From assembly GCF_016892705.1 (NCBI RefSeq), contig NZ_JAFEMB010000002.1, positions 124,001 to 188,000 of the forward strand: a stretch of DNA of 64,000 nt, given 5' to 3'. How positions within the stretch are numbered: the first letter of the stretch is position 1; each line of letters starts with the position of its first letter. Under the pieces are notes generated by a model. The model saw only the letters and a program-made list of their open reading frames with translations, did no database searches and was not told the origin of the DNA. Positions 26,778-35,058 of this stretch are shown one piece after another. The DNA comes from Microvirga pudoricolor. GTDB taxonomy: Bacteria; Pseudomonadota; Alphaproteobacteria; Rhizobiales; Beijerinckiaceae. The translations under genes and the position numbers were made by a program.

Positions 26778-27317
26778 CTATTTGACGGCCGGATGGTCGG
26801 CCTGCAATCCGCCGGCCGGGCCGAGGCGCCAGCGCTCCGGCGCGATGAAGACCCGACGCCTGCGCTCCGCCTCGAAGGCCTGGGGCGGGCGTGAATTGTC
26901 GATGAATTTCCCGATCTGCTCCTGGAAATCGGCCCCGTTGCGCCAGAAGCCCACATTCACGAAGGTGGTCCAATTCGGATCGAGGTTCCACACCATCCAC
27001 GGATACTGCTTCTGATCCTCGACGCGGCTGAGATATTCGCCGATGAGGCCTGTCCGGTCCTTGATGGTGGCCTGCGTGGACCAGTAATCGAGAAATTCCT
27101 TCTCACGCCCCTTCTTGATGCGCCACTCGACGAGAACGATACGGATGGGCGTCGTATCGGGAGCCGTAACGGTGGGTGCCGGCTGCCGCGGGATCGGCCT
27201 CGGAGCTTCCTGCGCCAGGCCGGCGCCCGGGAAAGCGAGCAGCGCTAAAGCAAGTCCCGAAGCGGCTATCCGATGTGCGCGTTGCGCTCGTGCGAAGTCG
27301 AAAGCTATCCCAAACAC
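26778..27317 (-). CDS. Exported protein with ABM-like (dimeric alpha/beta barrel) domain
   Basis: This protein of about 179 residues starts at the GTG at 27317 (GGGGG upstream) and has a signal peptide ending in GAGLAQ. After a proline-rich stretch, residues from about 65 (IRIVLVEWRIKKGREKEFLDYWSTQ) to about 145 resemble the antibiotic biosynthesis monooxygenase type of ferredoxin-like dimeric barrel. No catalytic residues can be assigned. The frame is open further upstream, so the start is uncertain. It belongs to a patch of small exported proteins of unknown function. Confidence 0.65.
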   Translation of the reverse strand: MFGIAFDFARAQRAHRIAASGLALALLAFPGAGLAQEAPRPIPRQPAPTVTAPDTTPIRIVLVEWRIKKGREKEFLDYWSTQATIKDRTGLIGEYLSRVEDQKQYPWMVWNLDPNWTTFVNVGFWRNGADFQEQIGKFIDNSRPPQAFEAERRRRVFIAPERWRLGPAGGLQADHPAVK

Positions 27318-27487
27318 TTGTGCCCCCAAGATGTTGTCGTCGGAATTGTCAGGGAGATCGCCTCGAAAGGCAAAGCTAATTTCCGGTTGTAGTCTGGAAC
27401 CTTGCAGCCCCTCACAGCCTTGACGATCCCCATTCCTTCCTTTCCATGTCTGACGGCGGTATGACACTCCGCCATAAGGGTTAGAGC

Positions 27488-27790
27488 TTGAGCGATCGCG
27501 TCGAATATTGGTGGGTGACCTGGCATTCGGACGTTCAACCCGCTGAAGTCGTCTTCCGGGGCGGCATTCCCTTTCATGTCCGGCTGATCGGATCCGCGGA
27601 TGTCATTTCCGCGACGGACATCGACCTGATGGAGCGCCTCCCGCTGGCACCGGCGCCCGTCATTCGCGAGAAGACGGTGGAGGCGCCGGCGGAATCGGAT
27701 CGCTCCATCAAGCTTCTTTGGCTCATCGGCTTCATCGTCATCACCCTGATCCTTTGGTTTTCCGGCAACCTGTTCGACGCCATCAAGTGA
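27488..27790 (+). CDS. Small membrane-anchored protein, unknown
   Basis: This 100-residue frame begins at a TTG (27488; MSDRVEYWWVTWHSD). The N-terminal part is soluble and looks like a small beta-rich domain (EVVFRGGIPFHVRLIG). A C-terminal membrane segment (LLWLIGFIVITLILWF) precedes a short tail ending DAIK. A tail-anchored topology is likely. No family recognised. Confidence 0.55.
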   Translation: MSDRVEYWWVTWHSDVQPAEVVFRGGIPFHVRLIGSADVISATDIDLMERLPLAPAPVIREKTVEAPAESDRSIKLLWLIGFIVITLILWFSGNLFDAIK

Positions 27791-28138
27791 GCTCGTCCCG
27801 GCATCGTTGAGACGGCCGACAAAGCCGCCGGATGTGAAGCGCTTCACATCCGGCGGACCGTTTCGGTGCGACCATGAAGGTCCGAGGTACGTCCCCACCT
27901 CGGATGGGCGCTCCGTTCTCCCTTGGCGCCTTTCCTCTGTGAGGTCGCGTCGACCTCGACTTCGGGCCGCCGCCTGCCGGTGGCCCTTTTTTTGGCCGGC
28001 CCTTCCCACGAGGTGGATCGAGCAGGTCCGTCTAACCCGAATGCAACCGGGGCGACTTTCTTCCAGGGTCGAGCTATGGTTTCTTTACGGAACCTGATGC
28101 TAGGCTTGCGTCAGGGTCACTGACCTAGAGGAATTTCG
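27791..28138. other. Intergenic region with a large palindrome
   Basis: This 348-base stretch has no supported gene. It holds the 32-bp perfect palindrome (own entry), a CCGGTGGCCCTTTTTTTGGCCGG segment near 27976, and just before the next gene a GTCAG-N5-CTGAC inverted repeat (28110-28124) nested in CTAGG/CCTAG arms. Short open frames here only reflect the palindrome. Confidence 0.6.
27825..27856. repeat. 32-bp perfect palindrome (16-bp arms, no loop)
   Basis: CCGCCGGATGTGAAGC is followed directly by its exact complement. The core TGTGA-AGCGCT-TCACA fits the Crp/Fnr-family consensus, and GAAGCGCTTC also resembles LacI-family operators. It lies 34 bases after the stop of the small membrane protein and 282 bases before the next gene. 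No T-run follows, so a simple terminator is less likely. Confidence 0.85.
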
Positions 28139-28450
28139 ATGCCTTCCCTGCTTTCAGCCGCTCTCGTCGCCGCCTCTCTGGTCATCCCCGTCGCCGAAGG
28201 TCTGCCGGCGTTCCCGACCAGGGCCACCTGCGAGACCGGCATCCGCGCCATGGGAATCGACGCGGGCCAGTCCGTGCAGCAATGCGTCACCGACGAGACC
28301 TCGGCGCGCGCCGACATCGAACGGGAATGGGCGCAGTATCAACCTGCCCTGCGCGAGCGCTGCGTGGCCGAAACCCAGATCGACGGAAGCCCCAGCTACG
28401 TCGAGGTTCTGGAGTGCCTTCGGATCGGCGCCAACAAGTCGCCGCAATAA
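28139..28450 (+). CDS. Small exported protein, unknown
   Basis: This 103-residue protein has a short signal peptide (SLLSAALVAASLVIPVAEG) and a mature region with four Cys (ATCETGI, QQCVTDE, RERCVAE, LECLRIG) that could form two disulfides in the periplasm. AGAGGAA precedes the ATG at a usable distance, so translation is well supported. A strong hairpin follows the stop. No family recognised. Confidence 0.7.
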   Translation: MPSLLSAALVAASLVIPVAEGLPAFPTRATCETGIRAMGIDAGQSVQQCVTDETSARADIEREWAQYQPALRERCVAETQIDGSPSYVEVLECLRIGANKSPQ

Positions 28451-28479
28451 GCCGGCGCCGCACGCCCCCGAACGCGCAA

Positions 28480-28506
28480 AGGCCTCGCTCGTGGGAAGCG
28501 AGGCCT
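28480..28506 (+). terminator. Probable terminator hairpin
   Basis: A 10-bp perfect stem (AGGCCTCGCT, 7-base loop, AGCGAGGCCT) is followed by CTCTGC, 29 bases after the stop of the small exported protein gene. The T-run is poor. Confidence 0.6.
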
Positions 28507-28683
28507 CTCTGCGGTGCGGAAGCCATTAGGCTTCGGTCGAGGGTGATCAGTCCTGCCATGGCGCGCCGTATGGAATGACGATAGGCCGAAGCGCGGCGGC
28601 ATTCCATTCAGCTTTCGGATATCATCCGAAGGTCCGAAATTGATTGCCCGTTCAAGCGCCAAGGCCCGCCGGCGGGGCCGGCG

Positions 28684-29118
28684 CTAGGGCTCGACATGCG
28701 CGGCATGAGCGATGCGTGCAGCGGCGTTATGCATCGTGATGTTGCGGTCCACGCCGATGGCCTGCCAGATTCCGATGTCCCGCACGGTTTGCCAGCCGCC
28801 GGGCAACCTCGCCTCCTCGGGAATGCCGTGGAGCGGACAGCCGGCGGCGCTGAGGCGGGCCCGCCTGCGGTCGACGATGGCGAGAAGGTCCTGCCAGGGG
28901 CCGACGACCCAGTGTGCGGCAGCGTCGAAGGCTTCGACGTCACCGGCGAAGATGGCGGCCTCGTAGGGGCCGAGTTCGGCCTCGAGAGCTCCGGTGGCCG
29001 TCTGGATGTCTTGGGCGGCGGCATAACGCTCCGCGGCGCAGTCCTCGGCGGAAGCGCCTGTCGAGAGAATCGCCGTGGCGAAGAACGCGGATGCGATCGC
29101 GAAACAGTACGGACGCAT
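28684..29118 (-). CDS. Exported protein, unknown
   Basis: This 144-residue protein has a clear signal peptide (MRPYCFAIASAFFATAILSTGASA). The mature part is mostly helical with two Cys and many Trp and Ala. The ATG at 29118 has AGGAGGAAG ideally placed upstream, ruling out the longer frame. It lies alone on the minus strand between small plus-strand genes. No family recognised. Confidence 0.7.
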   Translation of the reverse strand: MRPYCFAIASAFFATAILSTGASAEDCAAERYAAAQDIQTATGALEAELGPYEAAIFAGDVEAFDAAAHWVVGPWQDLLAIVDRRRARLSAAGCPLHGIPEEARLPGGWQTVRDIGIWQAIGVDRNITMHNAAARIAHAAHVEP

Positions 29119-29664
29119 GACTTCCTCCTCTGGAAGAAACATCGGTCATGCTGTCCCCGGGCGCGTTCGCGCTTGCATTCGAAAATACCACAGCTTGTCG
29201 CGGGCCGGAACCGGCGCGGCGTCCCGCCGAGAGGAAAGCATCCCGGTCCCGGGTGCCGCGGTCTCGGTCACGACGTCCACCATTTCCGCACGTCTTGCCC
29301 AAGGATGGGGCAATCCGCGTGATCCCGTCATTGGCCTGTCACGAGCGCCGGGTTAGCGTTCAGGTGTTGCGGGGGCACTTCGCGACATTCACGCGCCAGC
29401 CGGAGCGGATCCTCCATCTACCGGCTGGCGCGACCATCGGTTTCCAGACCTTTGCCGCCAGAGCGGCGGCGAAGGTCCGATCGGTGGGGCAGGCGGCACG
29501 GATGTACTGCCCCTGCCCCACCTTTCATTCCCTTCATCCGCCAATCCCCCGCCATCCGTTTCCGCGAGCGAGCCATGCGGGGTGCGCCACGGCACGCCCG
29601 GCCGTTTCGCTTCGCCTATGGTCCAGCTAGGCATTTCCGCCTAGGACGTCGGGGCGATACATCC
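29119..29664. other. Intergenic region, no gene supported
   Basis: In these 546 bases no frame shows convincing coding signal on either strand. The only structure I see is an 8-bp inverted repeat TGGGGCAG / CTGCCCCA at 29485-29520 with a 20-base loop. It may hold the promoters of the two flanking divergent genes. A small non-coding RNA cannot be excluded. Confidence 0.5.
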
Positions 29665-29910
29665 ATGGCAAGGCAGGTCAACCGGGGCGAGATCGGCACG
29701 CTCGAAAGTTTCTCCGTCGGGCTCCTCGACGACAGGGACGTGATGGCCGTCATTTCCTTCGCGCGCAGCATCGAAGACTTCATATGTGGGGAATGGCGGC
29801 ATGAGGGCATCAGCATGTCGGCCCATCAGGCCCGCGCTCTGGCGCAGGCTCTCCTGCTGGCCGCCCAGACGGCCGACATGGGACCGACGCCGACGGCCGT
29901 GTGCTCGTGA
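29665..29910 (+). CDS. Small cytoplasmic protein, unknown
   Basis: The 81-residue frame starts at the ATG at 29665 (MARQVNRGEIG). It has no signal or membrane segment and has a predicted helix-rich C-terminal half (MSAHQARALAQALLLAAQTADMG). The frame extends upstream, but those residues are Arg/Pro-rich and look like non-coding translation. No strong ribosome binding site, so moderate confidence. Confidence 0.5.
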   Translation: MARQVNRGEIGTLESFSVGLLDDRDVMAVISFARSIEDFICGEWRHEGISMSAHQARALAQALLLAAQTADMGPTPTAVCS

Positions 29911-30038
29911 ACGACACCTCCAGCCCGTGGTAGTTCTTTGTAGGGTCATGGACCCAAGATCTGGCGATTCAGGCTAAGTATTAAAGGAGCCCCAAGCCGC
30001 GCTATACTTGCGTCGCATCGAGATGTCAGGGGTTTGGC

Positions 30039-30299
30039 ATGGCGGACGAGACTTGGATCGATGAGTTCATTCTGGAGGTGAAGAAGCTCGCCTACGACAT
30101 GCCTGTTCCGAACCCCTATACGCCGATGCTGCTCTCCCATTGTCTTGCGGCCGAGCGCAAGCGGCGGGAGGAGATCTTCGAAATCGAGGATGCCAGGTTC
30201 CGGTCTCTCTGCGACGTGCTGAGCACGCTGGCGGCGGACAGCAGGGGTGGTCGGGACGTGGAACGCGAATCTGTTCGGGAGCATGTCACCTCCCCTTGA
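30039..30299 (+). CDS. Small protein, unknown
   Basis: This 86-residue protein is acidic at the N-terminus (MADETWIDEFILEVKKLAYDM) and helical and charged in the middle (AAERKRREEIFEIEDARFRSL). AGGGG lies upstream of the ATG at 30039. It has no signal peptide or known domain. It could be a small regulatory or structural protein. Confidence 0.6.
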   Translation: MADETWIDEFILEVKKLAYDMPVPNPYTPMLLSHCLAAERKRREEIFEIEDARFRSLCDVLSTLAADSRGGRDVERESVREHVTSP

Positions 30300-30539
30300 A
30301 GGATCGAGGCAGCGTACCCATATCAGCCTCGACCCGGTCGCGATCTCACGCTTGACCGGAGACGGCCACGAGCCGAGACGATGACGCCGGATGTACGCGC
30401 ATCGTTTCGCTTCCGTGGCCGTTGTCGTTTCAGACCCCCTCCCCACCCCGCTGTCCTTTGCGATACGGCTAAGGTTATATTTCCAAATGGCCTAGCTTCC
30501 GCTAGGAAAACATCCTGTTCGTTCCGATAGGATGCGTCC

Positions 30540-30854
30540 ATGAAGCTCTTAGGCATTGTCTTCGGGGCCTGCGCCGCCCTGATATCCTCCGCCGCGATGG
30601 CGGCCTGCAACGACGCCGGCCGATGCTTCGATCAGTGGGGCAACATGATCCCGACGGCGCAGGAGAGGCGCTTCGACGAGCAGGGGCGGATGCGTGTCAA
30701 CATCGCCAACGAGACCCGGCACAGCTTCGATGCCCAATGGGTCTATCGCCGGGACCGCAACGGGCATCTCTGGGCGCACAGCGCCGCAACGGGCGTCTCG
30801 TTCAACTACGATACGGGACAATACGTGATGGCGGGCGATCCCGTCCGGCGCTAG
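30540..30854 (+). CDS. Small exported protein, unknown
   Basis: This 104-residue protein has a signal peptide (MKLLGIVFGACAALISSAAMA), then two Cys close together (ACNDAGRCFDQWG) and a Tyr/Asn-rich C-terminal half (RHSFDAQWVYRRDRNGHLW, FNYDTGQYVMAG). It is probably periplasmic. No family recognised. Confidence 0.62.
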   Translation: MKLLGIVFGACAALISSAAMAACNDAGRCFDQWGNMIPTAQERRFDEQGRMRVNIANETRHSFDAQWVYRRDRNGHLWAHSAATGVSFNYDTGQYVMAGDPVRR

Positions 30855-30922
30855 AAGCAAGGCTTGCCCGACACTTGGCGGTTACTGTATTGCATCCTGG
30901 GTCAGAGCGTGAGCCCCAAGCC

Positions 30923-31294
30923 ATGAAGATCCTGTCAATCGCCTGCGCGGTATCATGCCTTGCCGCGCCCGCCCAAGCGCAAACGACCGGGCCGGCCAAC
31001 ACCCTCCAGGACATGAGGCCTGCCCTGTGGGCCTGCTGGCAGCCGCCGGAGGGCGTATCCCACTTCCAGGTCACGGTGGTGTTTACGCTCACCCGCAGCG
31101 GGAGCGTTCTCGGAAAGCCCCGCATCACCTATTCCAGGTTCAGCGGCGACGCGGACGAGCAGAGACGGATCATGAGCGCGATCCTCGGCGCCCTGGACGC
31201 CTGCACGCCCGTGAATGTCACCGACAGCCTCGGAGGCGCCATCGCAGGGCGGCCCTTCACCATGACGTTCACGCCCCGGTCCTATCGGAGCTGA
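30923..31294 (+). CDS. Exported protein with TonB/TolA C-terminal-like fold
   Basis: This 123-residue protein starts at the ATG at 30923 and has a signal peptide (MKILSIACAVSCLAAPAQA). The mature part resembles the TonB/TolA C-terminal domain pattern: a Trp-Pro block (ALWACWQPPEG), a strand-turn-strand (VTVVFTLTRSGSVLGKPRI), a helix with counted residues (RRIMSAILGALDACTPV) and a final strand (RPFTMTF). It lacks the membrane anchor and Pro-rich linker of TonB, so it acts alone in the periplasm. The two Cys may pair. The function is unknown. Confidence 0.62.
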   Translation: MKILSIACAVSCLAAPAQAQTTGPANTLQDMRPALWACWQPPEGVSHFQVTVVFTLTRSGSVLGKPRITYSRFSGDADEQRRIMSAILGALDACTPVNVTDSLGGAIAGRPFTMTFTPRSYRS

Positions 31295-31357
31295 CCCCCC
31301 CGCGCCGCCCCGGGGCTCTCATCATGGATACTCCCGGGACGGCGCCTCCTGCGCCGA

Positions 31358-32782
31358 TCAATGCATCGGGGGGATGTTCTGGTTCATGCGAAACAGGTTG
31401 TGCGGATCATAGCGCCCCTTGATCTGGGACAGGCGCCGGAAATTCGATCCGTACACCTTCTCGATCCGGTCCGTTTCGTCTTCGGGCATGAAGTTCACGT
31501 AGGCGCCGCCGGTGGCGTAAGGCTCCAGGGCCCGGAACAGCCGCCGGGCCCAGCCGATGCAGGCGTTATCGTGTCGGCTCTCCTGCCAGCGGGTGTGAAC
31601 GTTCATGGTGAAATGGGCGTTCCGGTGCGTGTAGGCCGTCGCGTTCTCCGGGACCCGGCTCATGGCGCCGCTGAGATGCCCGATGAAGACCTCGCATTCC
31701 GGGCCGGGCAGGGTTCGGATGGCCTCGACGAACTCGGCCACGACCTCATCGGACAGATCCATGAAGTCGTGGCTTTTCCAATAGTTGCGGGCCCCGGTCG
31801 TCAGGAGCGGATCGAAGATCGCCTGCCAATCCACGAAGGCCATGGGACCCACGATGTCGGCGATCGGCCGACCGAGCGAGCGCAACTCCCGCGTGGCCTC
31901 CTCGCCCTGATCGAGGCTGCCCCCATAGCACATGGCCAGCACCAGAATCTCGCGGCCGTGCCATTCCGGCGGCAGGAACGGCAAGGGCGGAGCCTTTCGC
32001 ATGACCACCCAGCAGGTCAGCTCCTCGGGAGCCCGGCGCGCAATCTCGCGGTAGGCGCGCAGGATCGCCTCGGCGTCTTCGAAGGGGTGCACGACAAGGC
32101 CGGCCGTGACCTGCGGCCCCATGGGATGAAGCCTGAACTCGAAACTCGTCACGACACCGAAATTGCCGCCGCCCCCGCGAATGGCCCAGAACAGGTCCGG
32201 GTGCTCGCCCTCGCTCACGTGCACGAAACTTCCATCCGCCAGTACCATGTCGGCGGAGATCAGGTTGTCGATGGTCATGCCGAACATGCGCGAGGTCCAG
32301 CCGAAGCCGCCCCCCAGGGTCAGGCCCGCGATGCCCGTCGTCGAATTGATGCCCATCGGCAGAACGAGTCCGAAGGCCTGGGTTTCCCGGTCGACGTCCT
32401 GCAGGAGCGCGCCGGGCTCGACCCACGCCCGACGCGACACCGGGTCGACCCGAACGGAGTTCATGAGCGTCAGGTCGATCTGCAGGCCACCGTCGCAGAC
32501 CGCGTTCCCGGCGATGTTGTGGCCACCTCCGCGCACGGAGAGCACGAGGTCGTTCTCGCGTGCGAAGTTCACGGCCCGCATCACATCGGCGGCGCCTTCG
32601 CAACGCACGACGAGGCCCGGCGAGCGGTCGATCATGCCATTCCAGATCGTGCGGGCCTCGTCGTAGCCGTCCTCGTCCTTCAAGCAGGCACGTCCCCGCA
32701 ACTGGCCGCGGAGCATCGTCAGCCCGTCCTCCGGGATTTTGGTCTGGTCGCCTTTGACTGTTCTGATGAGAAGGTCGGTCAT
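31358..32782 (-). CDS. FAD-binding oxidoreductase (berberine-bridge / PCMH family)
   Basis: This 474-residue oxidase has an FAD-binding 4 domain (residues 50-225) with RGGGHNIAG, in which H88 is the expected site of covalent FAD attachment, and GLTLGGGFGW. The second covalent residue, a Cys seen in bicovalent members, seems to be Ser/Thr here (GINSTTGIAG), so single linkage is likely. A C-terminal BBE region (GAYVNFMPEDE, YDPHNLFRMNQNI) completes it. Such enzymes oxidise sugars, alcohols or alkaloid-like substrates; the substrate here is unknown. There is no signal peptide. It converges on the TonB-like gene, and the promoter lies in the AT-rich gap upstream. Confidence 0.88.
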   Translation of the reverse strand: MTDLLIRTVKGDQTKIPEDGLTMLRGQLRGRACLKDEDGYDEARTIWNGMIDRSPGLVVRCEGAADVMRAVNFARENDLVLSVRGGGHNIAGNAVCDGGLQIDLTLMNSVRVDPVSRRAWVEPGALLQDVDRETQAFGLVLPMGINSTTGIAGLTLGGGFGWTSRMFGMTIDNLISADMVLADGSFVHVSEGEHPDLFWAIRGGGGNFGVVTSFEFRLHPMGPQVTAGLVVHPFEDAEAILRAYREIARRAPEELTCWVVMRKAPPLPFLPPEWHGREILVLAMCYGGSLDQGEEATRELRSLGRPIADIVGPMAFVDWQAIFDPLLTTGARNYWKSHDFMDLSDEVVAEFVEAIRTLPGPECEVFIGHLSGAMSRVPENATAYTHRNAHFTMNVHTRWQESRHDNACIGWARRLFRALEPYATGGAYVNFMPEDETDRIEKVYGSNFRRLSQIKGRYDPHNLFRMNQNIPPMH

Positions 32783-33158
32783 CGTCTTTCTCCCGTTCCG
32801 GAGCCGGTGATCGGCTCCGCCGTATTCGGATCGGGGATCCGAACCCTGCCGGGCGCAGCCCGCACCCGGCGAAACTGACGAAAACGAGACTACAAGGTTA
32901 ATCCTGCCTATATCGGATAATAATCTTGCAGGTTAGATGAGATATTTATCCCTATTCGAGCGAAAGGATCGTAATATTTCGCACATCACGTGCACCAATA
33001 TTTGATATCAATGTTCATGATGAAACGACAAAATCCCTAACTCTCGTAAATCTGATCCGCCATTACTGATGCAGGTGCCAAAGCGCACTTCCAGCGAGCT
33101 TCGACAGGTCCAAGCTCCGGGCACGACAAAGAGTGATTCCGCCAGAAGGGGTTGTGTC
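32783..33158. other. AT-rich divergent intergenic region
   Basis: This is 376 bases between the FAD oxidase gene (minus) and a small plus-strand gene. From about 32885 to 33060 the base composition turns strongly AT-rich, unlike the flanks, with CCTGC/GCAGG arms around 32903-32932. Both promoters probably lie here. No gene supported. Confidence 0.5.
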
Positions 33159-33296
33159 ATGTGCTTCATCACCAAAAACACGATCCGCAGGGAAGATGCC
33201 GGCCTTGAGCGCATCCGGATCCCGGTCCTCTCAACCCTGATCGCGGCGCTGGCCCTGGTGAGCGTGGTGTCGACGATCCTGACGATCTGGGAATAG
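33159..33296 (+). CDS. Small single-pass membrane protein, unknown
   Basis: The 45-residue frame MCFITKNTIRRED... has a C-terminal membrane segment (LSTLIAALALVSVVSTILTIW). AGAAGGGG lies eight bases before the ATG at 33159, which supports translation; a longer frame from 33069 lacks such a site. It is very short, so uncertain. Confidence 0.45.
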   Translation: MCFITKNTIRREDAGLERIRIPVLSTLIAALALVSVVSTILTIWE

Positions 33297-33390
33297 CCGC
33301 GAAACCGCGACGGCACCGATATTGACCTGACGTCTCTTATGACGAGGATGCATCTCCCCTGCCCGACCTCGGCAGGACGAGGAGACCTGC

Positions 33391-35001
33391 GTGACCGATC
33401 CCGTTCCGGTGCTGTCCGTCGAAAAGCTGACTCTTGGGCTTCCCGGTCTTGCGGACCGCCGGCATGCCATTCAGGACCTGTCCTTGGCGATCATGCCGGG
33501 GGAAACGCTGTGCGTGGTGGGTGAGTCCGGGTCCGGCAAATCCATGACGGCGATGGCCACCATCGGTCTCCTGCCGCGCGGCGTGAACGTGCTCTCCGGC
33601 GGAATCCGCCTGGCCGGACGGGATTTGCTGTCGCTCACGGAAGCGCAATGGTGCGATGTGCGCGGCCGCGATGTCGGCACCGTCTTCCAGGAACCGATGA
33701 CGTCCCTCAACCCGGTGATGCGCGTCGCGGACCAGATCGCCGAGACGTTCCGGGCCCATGGTCTGCTGAACCCGGCCGAGCGGGACCGGCGCACCCTGTC
33801 GCTTTTGAGCGAGGTCAATCTGCCGAACCCGGAGTTGATCGCCCGTGCCTATCCCCACGAATTGTCGGGCGGGCAGCGCCAGCGGGTGATGATCGCCATG
33901 GCGCTGGCGCTCGAGCCTAAGCTTCTGATCGCCGATGAGCCCACGACGGCCCTGGACGTCACCACGCAGGCACAGGTGCTCAAGCTGATCGACAATCTTC
34001 GGCACAAGAAGGGCACGGCCGTCCTGTTCATCACCCATGATTTCGGCGTGGTGGCGGAGATCGCCGACCGGGTGGCGGTGCTCCAGAACGGTGTGCTGGT
34101 GGAACAGGGACCGGTGGATCAGATCCTGCACCGGCCCGAGCATCCGTACACCCGGCGCCTCCTGGCCGCCGTTCCGTCCCTTACGCCGCCTCCGCCCAAG
34201 GCCCTTACGGGCGAGCCGATCTCCATCAAGGTGGATGCGCTCACCAAGACGTACGGCGGAAGGGGCTGGCCGCGCAAAAGCCGGGAGGTGCAGGCGGCCG
34301 ACGCGGTCTCCTTCGAAATCCGGCGCGGCGAGACCCTGGGTCTCGTCGGCGAATCCGGGTCCGGCAAGTCGACCGTCGGCCGCTGCGTCCTCAGGCTCGT
34401 CGAGCCGGACGGTGGCAGCATCACCATCGGGGATGTGGCCTTCGGCGCCCTCACCCAGCGCCAGCTGCGACCCGAGCGGCGGCGAATCCAGATGGTCTTC
34501 CAAGACCCCTTTGCGTCGCTCAATCCTCGCCGCACCGTCGGGCAGATCATCGCGGAGGGACCCATCACCCAGGGAGAGACCCCGTCGAAGGCTCTCGACC
34601 GGGCCCGCCGCCTCCTGGATCAGGTGGGTCTCAGCGAAAGCGCCGTGGACCGCTATCCGCACGAGTTCTCCGGTGGCCAGCGCCAGCGCATCGGCATTGC
34701 CCGGGCGCTCGCCATGCGGCCGGACGTCCTGGTGGCCGACGAGGCGGTATCCGCCCTCGACGTATCCGTGCAGGCGGAGATCCTGAAGCTGATCAGAGGC
34801 CTGCAGGCCGAGTTGGGCCTGGCGATCCTGTTCATCACCCACGACCTACGGGTGGCGGCCCAGCTGTGCGACCGGGTGGCAGTCATGCAAAAAGGCCGGA
34901 TTGTGGAGATGGCCGAAACCGCGCAATTGTTCGCCAGCCCGAAGGACGCCTATACCCGTCAACTCCTGGCAGCCGTTCCCGGCGCCGAGCGGATGGGTTA
35001 G
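33391..35001 (+). CDS. Oligopeptide-type ABC transporter, fused double ATPase (DppD-DppF / GsiA type)
   Basis: This 536-residue protein has two complete ABC ATPase domains in one chain. The first has Walker [10 protein letters not shown] (about residue 45), LSGGQRQR and [10 protein letters not shown]. The second has GESGSGKST (about residue 315), FSGGQRQR and [10 protein letters not shown]. Each is followed by the oligopeptide-binding-type C-terminal extension ([25 protein letters not shown]). It powers the permease pair encoded at 39.4-41.1 kb. The start is a GTG at 33391 with GAGGAGA upstream. It opens a six-gene plus-strand cluster with two metabolic enzymes. Confidence 0.92.
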   Translation: MTDPVPVLSVEKLTLGLPGLADRRHAIQDLSLAIMPGETLCVVGESGSGKSMTAMATIGLLPRGVNVLSGGIRLAGRDLLSLTEAQWCDVRGRDVGTVFQEPMTSLNPVMRVADQIAETFRAHGLLNPAERDRRTLSLLSEVNLPNPELIARAYPHELSGGQRQRVMIAMALALEPKLLIADEPTTALDVTTQAQVLKLIDNLRHKKGTAVLFITHDFGVVAEIADRVAVLQNGVLVEQGPVDQILHRPEHPYTRRLLAAVPSLTPPPPKALTGEPISIKVDALTKTYGGRGWPRKSREVQAADAVSFEIRRGETLGLVGESGSGKSTVGRCVLRLVEPDGGSITIGDVAFGALTQRQLRPERRRIQMVFQDPFASLNPRRTVGQIIAEGPITQGETPSKALDRARRLLDQVGLSESAVDRYPHEFSGGQRQRIGIARALAMRPDVLVADEAVSALDVSVQAEILKLIRGLQAELGLAILFITHDLRVAAQLCDRVAVMQKGRIVEMAETAQLFASPKDAYTRQLLAAVPGAERMG

Positions 35002-35058
35002 GCGAACCGCCTTTCGGCCCCACCGATCAAGCAAGAACGCCTCAGGAAGGAAAAGCCC

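Noticed and set aside
27305-28009. 234-codon minus-strand frame over the palindrome
   Set aside because: It crosses the 32-bp palindrome and the start of the ABM-like gene; the sequence is not protein-like.
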